A DNA stretch of 64,000 bases from an uncultured Flavobacterium sp. (GTDB taxonomy: Bacteria; Bacteroidota; Bacteroidia; Flavobacteriales; Flavobacteriaceae): assembly GCF_963422545.1 (NCBI RefSeq), contig NZ_OY730232.1, positions 248,001 through 312,000 of the forward strand, given 5' to 3'. The notes under the pieces were generated by a model, which searched no databases, was not told where the DNA came from, and was given only the letters and a program-made list of their open reading frames with translations. Shown piece by piece: positions 37,100 to 45,500 of the stretch. Numbering within the stretch: position 1 is the stretch's first letter; every line of letters starts with the position of its first letter. Made by a program: the position numbers and the translations under genes.

Positions 37100-38011
37100 A
37101 TGAGAACAAAATTATTTTCTTTCGTTTTGATGTTTACAGCTATTCTAAGTTATGCACAACAAGATGCTCAATTTACACAATACATGTACAACACCATAAA
37201 TATTAATCCGGCTTATGCAGGATCGCGAGGAGCCTTGAGTATTTTCGGTTTATACCGTACCCAATGGGTTGGACTTGACGGAGCTCCTAAAACTAGCACC
37301 TTTTCGGTCAATTCGCCAATAAATAATAGCAACTTAGGAGTAGGTGCTTCACTGGTTAGCGATAAAATTGGCCCAACTAATGAAACCACTTTTTCTGCTG
37401 ATCTCTCCTACACTGTACAAACCTCAGCAGATTTTAAACTTTCATTTGGTATTAAAGGAACAGCTAATTTATTTAATCTTGATATTAATAAATTAAACCC
37501 TGCCAGTCAGGGAGATCCACAATTTCAGGATTTAAGCAATAAGTTCTCTCCAAATGTAGGTGCAGGTGTCTATTGGCATTCCAGTAAAGCCTACATAGGG
37601 TTATCAATTCCAAATTTTATCGAGACCAATCGCTATGACAATAATGATGTAGCCATTTTTAAAGATAAAATCAATTATTACTTTATGGCTGGCTACGTAT
37701 TTGATTTGGGTCCGGAAGTAAAATTCAAACCGGCAACACTTTTCAAAATGGTACAAGGAGCTCCGTTACAGGCAGATATTTCGGCCAATTTCATGTTCAT
37801 CGACAAAGTTGTGGTTGGAGTGGCTTACAGATGGAGTGCTGCAATGAGTGCTATGGTAGGATTCCAGGTTACTGATGGTTTATATATAGGTTATGGTTAT
37901 GATCGTGAAACCACTAACTTAAATAATTACAACTCAGGTTCGCACGAAATTTTCCTGCGCTTCGAACTGTTCCAAAACAATGGTAAAATAACAACTCCAC
38001 GTTTCTTCTAA
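37100..38011 (+). CDS. PorP/SprF-family type IX secretion outer-membrane protein
   Basis: A 303-aa outer-membrane beta-barrel protein. Signal peptide ends at residue ~19 (FTAILSYAQ) and the mature start QDAQFTQYMYNTININPAYA is the PorP/SprF signature. Further family motifs are YRTQWVGLDGAPKT and the C-terminal FLRFELF barrel end. In F. johnsoniae, SprF is needed to export SprB, and paralogues sit beside other type B adhesins. The position directly after the vWA adhesin points to the same dedicated role here. It is probably in one unit with the OmpA gene 12 bp downstream. Confidence 0.93.
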   Translation: MRTKLFSFVLMFTAILSYAQQDAQFTQYMYNTININPAYAGSRGALSIFGLYRTQWVGLDGAPKTSTFSVNSPINNSNLGVGASLVSDKIGPTNETTFSADLSYTVQTSADFKLSFGIKGTANLFNLDINKLNPASQGDPQFQDLSNKFSPNVGAGVYWHSSKAYIGLSIPNFIETNRYDNNDVAIFKDKINYYFMAGYVFDLGPEVKFKPATLFKMVQGAPLQADISANFMFIDKVVVGVAYRWSAAMSAMVGFQVTDGLYIGYGYDRETTNLNNYNSGSHEIFLRFELFQNNGKITTPRFF

Positions 38012-38023
38012 AAAATATTTATC

Positions 38024-39961
38024 ATGAAAAATTATATACTCCTTTGCATAATAATAGTAAGTGTTTTTTCATCTAACAGTTATTCACAAAAGAACAAACT
38101 AGCTTCCGGAGATAAAAAATACGATAACTATGCCTACATTGATGCTATTAAAACCTATGAACGGGTAGCAAAAAAAGGATACAAATCAGAAGATATGTTC
38201 AAGAAATTAGGTAATTCCTTTTACTTTAATTCTGAATTTGATAAAGCCGCAAAATGGTATGGTGAATTGTTTGCCATGAATGCAGAACAAGAACCTGAGT
38301 ATTATTATCGATATGCCCAATCGCTAAAATCTACGGGGGACACGGCCAAAGCCAATCAAATGTTTGATTTATTCCATCAAAAATCAAAAAATGACAACAG
38401 GGCCAAGCTGTACGGAGAAAACAAAAATTATCTTGATATTATTAAAGCCAACTCAGGACGATATAATATCGAAGATGCAGGTATTAACAGTAAATATTCA
38501 GATTATGGAACTACATTCTATCAAAACAAACTTGTTTTCACTTCAGCCAGAGATACTGGTAACTTTGATCAGAGAAAACACAAATGGACAGGCGAGCATT
38601 TTACAAATTTATATCAATCCGACCTCGATGAAAATTTTAATCCTAACGCTCCAAAAAAGTTTAAATCAAAAATAAATTCAAAATTCCACGAAGCAACACC
38701 TGTGTTCACAAAAGATGGAAAAACAGTTTATTTTACAAGAAACAACTATCTTAATGGTAAAAAAGGAAAAGATGAACATAAAATTACTCTGGTAAAAATA
38801 TATAAAGCCACTTTTGAAAAAAACGAATGGGGAAATATAACCGAATTGCCTTTTGACAGCAATAGTTATAGCACAGCGCATCCTGCTTTAAGTCCGGATG
38901 AGAAAATGATGTATTTTGCATCAGATATGCCCGGAACAATTGGACAATCGGATATTTTTAAAGTAAGTATCGATGCCAATGGTGTATTTGGTACTCCTGT
39001 AAATTTGGGAACTCCAGTTAATACCGAAGGGAAAGAAACTTTTCCTTATGTAACAGATGACGATGAAATTTATTTTGCATCAGATGGACATCCCGGACTT
39101 GGAGGATTGGATGTATTTGCCGGAAAAATAGCAAAAGATGGTACTATAAGTAACATTCAAAATGTTGGTGCTGATGTTAACTCTCCAAAAGACGATTTTG
39201 CCTATGTAATTGAGACTAAGTCACGAAAAGGTTTCTTTTCATCCAACAAAGATGGCGGAAGGGGTTCTGATGATATTTATAAATTTTTAGAAACTAAAAG
39301 ACTCTATTGTGTTCAGGAGTTGTATGGGGTTGTTACTGATCTGGCATCGGGCGAAATTCTGCCGGATACCAAGCTGACTCTGTACGACAGCAATTACAAA
39401 ATGATCACTACTACAACTTCTGATAAAGACGGTAATTATAAATTTCCTGTTGAGTGCGGTATGTCGTATGCAGTGCGTGCCGAAAAAGATAAATATACCA
39501 CCAAAGAGGTTCCTGTAACCATCTTAAAAGAAAACGGAAGAACTAATTTACCTATAGCGTTGGAAAAAGCGGAATGTGTGGTAACCGTTGGTGATGATTT
39601 AGCAAAATGTTTTGGTATAAAAATGATCTATTTTGATCTGGATAAATCTGATATACGTGTAGAAGCTGCTATAGATCTTGAAAAAATACTCGATGTATTG
39701 AATCAATATCCGTCTATGAAACTCGATATTCGTTCGCATACAGATAGTAGAGCATCATTTAAATACAATGAAGCCTTATCTGACAGAAGAGCTAAATCAA
39801 CCATTCAATGGCTTATTAAAAACGGCGTGGCTCCAAACAGATTAACCGGTAAAGGATACGGGGAAACACAACTCGTAAACGGATGCTCTGATAATGTACC
39901 TTGTACTGAAGCGGAACACCAAATGAACAGAAGAAGTGAGTTTCTTGTTTCGGCTTTATGA
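38024..39961 (+). CDS. PorE-like OmpA-family protein (TPR, PD40 propeller, regulatory-like, OmpA domains)
   Basis: A 645-aa periplasmic protein. Signal peptide to ~residue 21 (FSSNSYSQ). TPR-like helices occupy ~25-150 (YIDAIKTYERVAKKGY, FDKAAKWYGELFAMN). PD40/WD40 blades span ~160-420 (HEATPVFTKDGKTVYFTRNN, AHPALSPDEKMMYFASD, YEDGE-type GGLDVFAGK). A carboxypeptidase-regulatory-like domain covers ~430-510 and an OmpA peptidoglycan-binding domain ~530-645 (IYFDLDKSDIR, LDIRSHTDSRAS, NRRSEFLV). This architecture matches PorE, which links the T9SS to peptidoglycan. It is 12 bp after the SprF-like gene. It is probably a paralogue dedicated to this adhesin, not the core PorE. Confidence 0.9.
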   Translation: MKNYILLCIIIVSVFSSNSYSQKNKLASGDKKYDNYAYIDAIKTYERVAKKGYKSEDMFKKLGNSFYFNSEFDKAAKWYGELFAMNAEQEPEYYYRYAQSLKSTGDTAKANQMFDLFHQKSKNDNRAKLYGENKNYLDIIKANSGRYNIEDAGINSKYSDYGTTFYQNKLVFTSARDTGNFDQRKHKWTGEHFTNLYQSDLDENFNPNAPKKFKSKINSKFHEATPVFTKDGKTVYFTRNNYLNGKKGKDEHKITLVKIYKATFEKNEWGNITELPFDSNSYSTAHPALSPDEKMMYFASDMPGTIGQSDIFKVSIDANGVFGTPVNLGTPVNTEGKETFPYVTDDDEIYFASDGHPGLGGLDVFAGKIAKDGTISNIQNVGADVNSPKDDFAYVIETKSRKGFFSSNKDGGRGSDDIYKFLETKRLYCVQELYGVVTDLASGEILPDTKLTLYDSNYKMITTTTSDKDGNYKFPVECGMSYAVRAEKDKYTTKEVPVTILKENGRTNLPIALEKAECVVTVGDDLAKCFGIKMIYFDLDKSDIRVEAAIDLEKILDVLNQYPSMKLDIRSHTDSRASFKYNEALSDRRAKSTIQWLIKNGVAPNRLTGKGYGETQLVNGCSDNVPCTEAEHQMNRRSEFLVSAL

Positions 39962-40236
39962 TAATTTTTTGTGAAAAAACAATTTGAAGGAGGAACGATT
40001 TTTCTACCAACAGTTTTGCTGTTGGACTAACCTAATAAAATGGATGTGCTAACTTAGCTTGAAGAAAAAGTTAAGGCATTTTTTAGAAACAACAAAAGTT
40101 AATTTTTCACAATAATAAAGACAAAACAATCAATTTCACAGACGAAACTTTATATTTACAGCATAAAGAACTGTAGTATCAAAAACACAAGTCAAAACAC
40201 TAAACAACAATAAGTTAATCAAAAATACAATAATTC

Positions 40237-40263
40237 TTAGTCTCGTGGCAACATAGTGGCACA
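40237..40263 (+). repeat. Direct repeat flanking the ParDE module, left copy
   Basis: TTAGTCTCGTGGCAACATAG then TGGCACA matches 41528-41555 (TTAGTTTCGTGGCAACATTG then TGGCAACA) with a few differences. The pair brackets the toxin-antitoxin genes. Confidence 0.6.
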
Positions 40264-40459
40264 AAGTATTTTTTTTGAAAACTAGAAATTCAGCAAAACT
40301 AAAGGTTGCCCAATTTGTGTTCGAATATCTCGATCAGGTTCGTGTCCTCTTACATCTCTATGATATTTACAAATTTTTAATATTTATAAAATAAAACTTA
40401 CCAAAACAATTAAAAAAACTATTTCATCTCGAAATATGTTTTCCATTTCAAAATTTTGG

Positions 40460-40473
40460 TGTAAATTTACACC
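40460..40473. promoter_or_regulatory. Possible operator upstream of parD-like gene
   Basis: GTGTAAATTTACAC is a perfect 14-base palindrome about 25-35 bases before the antitoxin start. Antitoxins of this type usually autoregulate by binding palindromes in their promoter, so this is a candidate site. Position is within a base or two. Confidence 0.5.
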
Positions 40474-40496
40474 AGATTAAAGCTTTTATTATTATT

Positions 40497-40742
40497 ATGA
40501 CACGACAAAGTATATCATTAACTGCTCCTAATGAAGAGTGGTTGAAAAATCAGGTTAACACAGAAGAGTTTAGTAGTAAAAGTGAAGCTATTAACTATTT
40601 GATTAAACAAGCCCGTTCACAAGAGGAATACTATGAGTTTGTGAGAGCTAAAATAGATAAGGGAGAAAAAAGTGGTTTTGCAAAAAAACAAACTAGAGAA
40701 GAAATGTTAGCCGAATTTAAAAAAGATTTGCCTAATGTATAG
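40497..40742 (+). CDS. parD: ParD-like ribbon-helix-helix antitoxin
   Basis: An 81-aa antitoxin. The N-terminal ~45 residues look like a ribbon-helix-helix DNA-binding domain (RQSISLTAPNEEWLKNQV, SSKSEAINYLIKQARSQEE). The C-terminal tail (FVRAKIDKGEKSGFAKKQ, EMLAEFKKDLPNV) is the usual toxin-neutralising part. The last 8 bases overlap the start of the toxin gene, the typical arrangement for type II modules. Likely autoregulated through the palindrome upstream. Confidence 0.88.
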   Translation: MTRQSISLTAPNEEWLKNQVNTEEFSSKSEAINYLIKQARSQEEYYEFVRAKIDKGEKSGFAKKQTREEMLAEFKKDLPNV

Positions 40743-41013
40743 CTATTATTTAAGTAGCGAAGCCAAAGAAGATTTAAGAAGAATTTATTATTATGGTGTT
40801 AGTAAGTTTGGCATTGATCAAGCTGATAACTATTTTAATATGTTTTACGATTGTTTTGATAAAATAGAAGGAAATCCTTTTTTATTTCCTTCTGCTGACC
40901 ACATTAAAAGAGGATATCGTTATTGTGTTTGTGGTGTTGATACTATTTACTACCAAATCAATGGAGATAAACGGGTAGAGATTATTACCATTATTGGAAG
41001 GCAAGACTTTTAG
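40735..41013 (+). CDS. parE: RelE/ParE-family toxin
   Basis: A 92-aa toxin of the RelE/ParE fold, whose ParE members inhibit DNA gyrase. Family motifs: LSSEAKEDLRRIYYYGVSKF at the N-terminus, NPFLFPSADHIKRGYRYC in the middle, YYQINGDKRVEIITIIGRQD at the end. The length is standard. It overlaps the antitoxin gene by 8 bp. ParE is favoured over RelE because of the partner type and the terminal IIGRQD, but the target is not proven. Confidence 0.88.
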   Translation: MYSYYLSSEAKEDLRRIYYYGVSKFGIDQADNYFNMFYDCFDKIEGNPFLFPSADHIKRGYRYCVCGVDTIYYQINGDKRVEIITIIGRQDF

Positions 41014-41213
41014 AGCAGTTCCATTTAGTTTTTTGCAGTGAAATAATATATTATAGTCTTATACCAAAGCTAAAAAATCATCTTTTTTAATTACATACCT
41101 ATCTCAAATTTCTTAAGATAACTCGACTGAAGAGGATCCCCATTTGCCATAGAAAGTTAAGCCGGTTTATTTAAATATTTAAAAAAAATCTTTAAGTATG
41201 TTTATTATACATA

Positions 41214-41229
41214 TTTCCGCTATCGGAAA
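41214..41229. promoter_or_regulatory. Palindromic site 1 (twin operator-like pair)
   Basis: TTTCCGCTATCGGAAA: arms TTTCCG/CGGAAA around a CTAT core. A sister site occurs 55 bases downstream in opposite orientation; both fit TTCCGNTATCGGAA. They look like binding sites for a dimeric regulator or recombinase accessory factor. Confidence 0.55.
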
Positions 41230-41268
41230 AAAAATTAAATATTTTTTTATACAATATTTGTCATATAT

Positions 41269-41284
41269 CTTCCGATAACGGAAG
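41269..41284. promoter_or_regulatory. Palindromic site 2 (twin operator-like pair)
   Basis: CTTCCGATAACGGAAG; its reverse complement core TTCCGTTATCGGAA matches site 1 except at one central base. It lies 13 bases before the ATG at 41297. Confidence 0.55.
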
Positions 41285-41296
41285 ATTATATAAAAC

Positions 41297-41482
41297 ATGA
41301 AATATCTTTCAGTAGTAGAATGAATAGACAAAAGAGTACCTTCAAAATCCTACAACTATTTGACTTTAAAAAAAACTAATAATTATCAAAAAAGCAGTTA
41401 TTTTTATCAAAAAAACGAGTACGTCTGCTTTATTGATCAAAATGAATCATGGTATCCAATAAAACAGGCTGTAAACACTTAA
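41297..41482 (+). pseudogene. Small open frame interrupted by one TGA
   Basis: From the ATG at 41297 the frame reads MKYLSVVE, a TGA at 41321-41323, then runs on for 52 codons (IDKRVPSKSYNYLTLKK ... SYFYQKNEYVCFIDQNESWY ... KQAVNT) to a TAA. A TGG in place of the TGA would give a 61-aa protein whose start resembles small helix-turn-helix or excisionase proteins. The simplest reading is a nonsense mutation in a gene of the decayed integrative element. Family not recognised. Confidence 0.4.
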
Positions 41483-41527
41483 TAAACAGTTGTTAAAAAA
41501 ACCAGTGAATTCAAAAAAATAACGTTT

Positions 41528-41555
41528 TTAGTTTCGTGGCAACATTGTGGCAACA
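41528..41555 (+). repeat. Direct repeat flanking the ParDE module, right copy
   Basis: TTAGTTTCGTGGCAACATTG then TGGCAACA; see the left copy at 40237-40263. It is followed within 50 bases by a tRNA 3' fragment, which suggests an attachment-site context. Confidence 0.6.
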
Positions 41556-41602
41556 CAGGTTTTAAAAATAAAAAATGCAGGAAATACGAGGGTTTCAAGT
41601 TT

Positions 41603-41629
41603 AAGGTTCGAATCCTGCTCTCCCCACTA
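41603..41629 (+). other. tRNA 3'-end fragment, probable attachment site
   Basis: AAGGTTCGAATCCTGCTCTC followed by CCCACTA has the T-loop (TTCGAAT), the 3' T-stem and the 3' acceptor strand of a tRNA. There is no D-arm or anticodon upstream, and the 5' T-stem is only partly complementary. Such a fragment is what tyrosine-recombinase elements leave after inserting into a tRNA 3' end. A broken recombinase gene lies 430 bases downstream. Confidence 0.6.
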
Positions 41630-41780
41630 AAAGTCCTAATGAAAATTAAGTCTTTTAAAATCAATTATAATACATTATCCTTACTAATAATATAAAAAAT
41701 TCGTGAGTGCACCTATAGGTAACCCTGTTCTTAGAATAGTCTGTAAAAGCCCATATTCATTGGGAAAAATATAAAGGTTT

Positions 41781-41866
41781 GCGGAGCCTCTTTCTCCGCC
41801 AATAGAAGTTTCAAAAGAAACTTTAAAAGTCAAAAGCCTTTAAACATTACTGTTTAAAGGCTTTTT
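41781..41866 (+). ncRNA. Candidate small RNA or tRNA-operon trailer with three hairpins
   Basis: Three adjacent stem-loops: GCGGAG/CTCCGC (41781-41786 and 41794-41799), AAGTTTC/GAAACTT (41806-41812 and 41817-41823), and a strong terminator AAAAGCCTTTAAAC/GTTTAAAGGCTTTT (41832-41845 and 41852-41865) followed by T residues. This could be a small RNA, or the original trailer of the tRNA whose 3' end remains at 41603-41629. Confidence 0.4.
41832..41866 (+). terminator. Strong intrinsic terminator
   Basis: Fourteen perfectly paired bases (41832-41845 with 41852-41865), a six-base loop and a following T-rich run (TTTTTCTTTTT). It is the strongest plus-strand terminator in this area. Confidence 0.8.
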
Positions 41867-42061
41867 CTTTTTGGCAAACCTTTCAAAAAACACATGCTTT
41901 CTCAAAGAATAGTTATCCTATTTGTTACCCTATTTAATTTTTGCTTTTTTTAAGTAAAAAAGGGTAACTATAAAGAGGAGAATTCCCTAGGAATTCCCTG
42001 CTATCTCTAGGCTCTCGCAAAATTTTTAAATCAATTTGAGTATTAATTTATGCTAGATAGC

Positions 42062-42432
42062 ATGTTAAAAGTAATTTTTTATCAAAAATCGGACAAAGTA
42101 GATAAAAACGGTGAATCATCGATATTTGCCCGCCTGTCTTACAAGACAAAAAAAATTTCAATCAGTACCGGAAAATCGATTTCCAAGGAAAGATGGGGTT
42201 TTACGAACAATCTTAGAAATGTTCTGAAACTCGAAAAAAAAGGTTATAAAAAACTCCCTAGATCTTTTTCAGCTTCACGCAGAAAAAAAAATTCGTTGAA
42301 CTCTTTAAAATGGATTCTAATGTATCATTAGAGCTATTAAAATCAGAACTATCAGGAAAAAGAAAAATCAAAACCAGACAGATACTGATCTTCAGCTTCC
42401 ATACTTATAATTTTGATTTAATAGATGATTAA
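42062..42432 (+). pseudogene. Truncated, frameshifted tyrosine recombinase (integrase) N-terminus
   Basis: The first frame from the ATG at 42062 encodes LKVIFYQKSDKVDKNGESSI followed by FARLSYKTKKISISTGKSIS and KERWGF. This is the arm-type DNA-binding domain of Bacteroidota phage/transposon integrases. After a frameshift near 42240-42310 the sequence continues in another frame (MDSNVSLELLKSELSGKRKI), which fits the following core-binding segment, to a stop at 42432. The catalytic domain with the R-H-R-Y residues is absent. It lies near a tRNA 3' fragment and is the likely remnant of the element's integrase. Confidence 0.75.
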
Positions 42433-42501
42433 AAAAATAAGAAGTTTCTACAATACATCCTTAACTTTGTTTCCAATATTTGTTTGTATGTGCAATAATT
42501 T

Positions 42502-42538
42502 AAAAAAAATCCATCTCTTTTCGAGATGGATTTTTTTT
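42502..42538 (-). terminator. Terminator of the large minus-strand surface operon
   Basis: AAAAAAAATCCATCTC (42502-42517) pairs perfectly with GAGATGGATTTTTTTT (42523-42538). It begins 5 bases past the stop of the 1573-aa gene; the T run on the minus strand fits intrinsic termination. Confidence 0.88.
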
Positions 42539-42542
42539 AAGA

Positions 42543-45500
42543 CTATCTAAAATTATTATTGTTTTTATACTTATAAATAAACTCGTTCGCTTGTTTATCT
42601 CCCGGTAAATTGTATTTCATCACTATTTCATAATTTCCATATCGCATGAATTGGAAATTAGTATTCATAAAACGTTTTGCGATTGTCTCTATACTAGTAT
42701 CTCCATTAACGTAAGCGTTAATAATCTGATTATTCAAATCAACCCAATCTTGTTTGTAAAGTAATGGCATATTGTACTTAAACGGAAAATTACCTTTTGT
42801 CCAGGATTGGTTTACGTTATTTTCAATGCTTGTCATATAATATGCATTAAGTGGTATTGCCTTTGCCGGAATCACTCCTAATTCATTTGTATCTCTATTG
42901 TTTATAGAGTAACTACCGTTTAAAGGATAATCTTTATACAGATACGGTAAAATATCTGTTGCATAATACGCATCATTTAGTTTAGATTCTGCTCTTATCA
43001 TAGCTTTACTATCACTATAAGTTACTCCATTAAGTTCAGCCATGTCAAATGCTTCCTGACTTGAAATTGTATTAGTCAAATAAATAACGTCTGAATACAA
43101 GACTCCAAAATTATAATTTTGAGTATTTATCGCATTCATTTTAGAAGTAAATGTTTTGTATTTACTTGTAGAAAAAGAGTATGTTAAACGTTCGATACTT
43201 CCTTCAGCTTTTGATAATGCGTCAGCTTGATTTTCTTTTATTTGTATGTCATTACCTTCATTACTAATTGTATTTGTTTTTGTGCCAGTTGTCGTATTTC
43301 TTGATTGAGTTTGTTTTAATGTGCTTACTATAGAAAAATTATATTTCTTCTCCTGATCAATATTAGGCAGGTCGTAATAAACTTCATTTGAAGTGGTGTC
43401 GTAATTAAAAACTGTCGCTTTTGAATTAGAAATTCCGTCTTGATCTACTTTTATACTTGTTTCCCAATTTGAATCTTCAAACAAATAATCCTGACCGCGT
43501 TTAAGCTGAATATAGCCCTTAGGATATTCTTCTTCCAGGAAATACTTTTGATCTACAACCGGATACGAATATTTGATATTAGTAAGCGGAATATGATTAG
43601 GTGCTCCTCCTGTTGTAAAGAGTCTCTCTTCAAATTCAGTTGCCACTTTTCCATCAACTTTTATAGGCTGAAAAGCACCATTTACCATCTTTTGAAAACT
43701 AACTTCAACCTGAACTTTTAGTTCTTTATTTGGAGGTAAAATATCAGTTGAAACAAAATTTACTCTGTCTTTCATAGAACTCCATTCAAAAGTTCCGGGA
43801 ATTTCTTTTGTGCCATCAAAAACCTTAAATTTTTCTAATATTACTTTATAAGTAACATCACCCGTATCTTCAGGAATTACAAAAGCTTCATTCACTTTCA
43901 TAGAAAACGCAGCTTGTGGTACGGCAAAAACATCCACATCCGTTGAACTTTGTTTTGGAGTTACATCTGTTATTAGTTTTAGCCCTCCTAATGGAGAAGC
44001 ATTTTCAAATTGACATACTTCACCAATTTCCAATTTAAATCGGAATTTTCCTTTTATAAGCCCTCCCAGAATATTCATATTTCCGGCTACATAACCTCGC
44101 ATCCAAACCGGGTTTGGTAGTTTCGCCTGTAATAAAACGGCAGCTCCTCCTGAAATAATTGGAACCTTAAATTTTAAAAATGATAGTTTGACTCTAATTC
44201 CTAGTTCTCCTTGCAGATAAGCATATGATTGTCCGTTTGCATACCAACCATTTATACCTACTTGTTTTCCTGTATTAGAACATCTGGCTTCCTGATAATC
44301 TTTTAGCATAATATCAAATCCCATTCCTGCCTGAAAACGGGCATAAAAGAGTAAGAAACTTAAATCTCCTGTATCAAAATCTAAACTGGCTCCAAAGGCC
44401 ATACCGCCTCCATTTGCTAATGCATTTTCGTCACGCATATAGTCTAATTCTTTGGCATCAACACCTAAAATTTGTGCAACAACAGGTGGTGGTGGCGGAC
44501 TACCCGGAAGTAATGTCCCTGCCATAAAGTAACTTGTTGTCTTTAAAAACATACCACCCACTCCAATTTTTATACCACATCTGTCATCTGGCTTCCCCAT
44601 ATACATGTACCAATCCTTTGGATCTTTATGAAAAACTCCCCAACCTGCTCTTCCTCCTTCTCCTATTCCGGAAAGAAAATTACCTGGTGTGTTAATAAAC
44701 ACATCCATTGTACCATGCATCGAATGATTTTGAAAATCAAATTCGATAGCCGATGCCATTTTTATTCCTACTTCATCTGTTAAAGGTTCAGGTATAGCTT
44801 CTTTTGCTTTTGGAAGATATTGACTTACAAAAGATCCTATCATATCAACCGCACTCATATTGAAAAGATTTTTCCTTGCAGTTAAATTAGATTTTACTTT
44901 TTGTACTAAAGAAGTAATCTCTCCCAACCCTTTTATTTCAGCCATTACTTTTGCTTTACCAAAAATCGCTAACCTGTTTATCCCTCCTTTTGAATTAAAA
45001 GCTATTTCAAATCCTGCTTCACCATTACAAACTTTCTCAGAACCAACATAAAAATAAATTAAGGCTTTGACTCCTAAATTTATTTTTTCATCCGGAGTAT
45101 AACTTAGTCCTGAAGGAGAAAAATCAGCAATATCTATGTCCTTATTTCGATGCATTTTATAATAGGCACCACCAGCAAAACCATTGATCATAAACGGCGA
45201 AGGAGCTCCGTGTATTTTTACAGCTGCATCAAAATACCAATATCTAAAAGTAGTACGTCCAAAAATAGCCTTTGCCTTTACATTAACAACTTCAGCGACA
45301 TCAACTTCCAGATCTGCATTAAATCCGTTTCCATATACAGGATCTTTTTCCATTAAGATAAGGCTACCATTAATGGTGAGTCCACTGAACTTACAATTTA
45401 CGCTTATGGCCGAAACATCTAATCCATTGTACCTGCTTCGTTGCCTGTAACCATCATTGAACATTTTTCCTAAGATTCCTATTCGCGCTGTAGCCCCGGC

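Larger units (their letters stand above)
39962..40496. other. Intergenic region upstream of the toxin-antitoxin pair
   Basis: AT-rich and without a gene. It contains one member of a pair of direct repeats at 40237-40263. A promoter for the antitoxin gene is expected shortly before 40497; a short inverted stretch (GTGTAAATTTACAC at about 40460) could be its operator. Confidence 0.5.

Noticed and set aside
40300..40350. tRNA-like stretch (TGTTCGAATATCTCG, GGTTCGTGTCC) near the left direct repeat
   Set aside because: No T-stem pairing and no acceptor strand; too weak to call a second attachment site.
41479..41664. 61-codon minus-strand frame over the tRNA fragment
   Set aside because: It reads through the antisense of the tRNA 3' end and direct repeat; no protein features.
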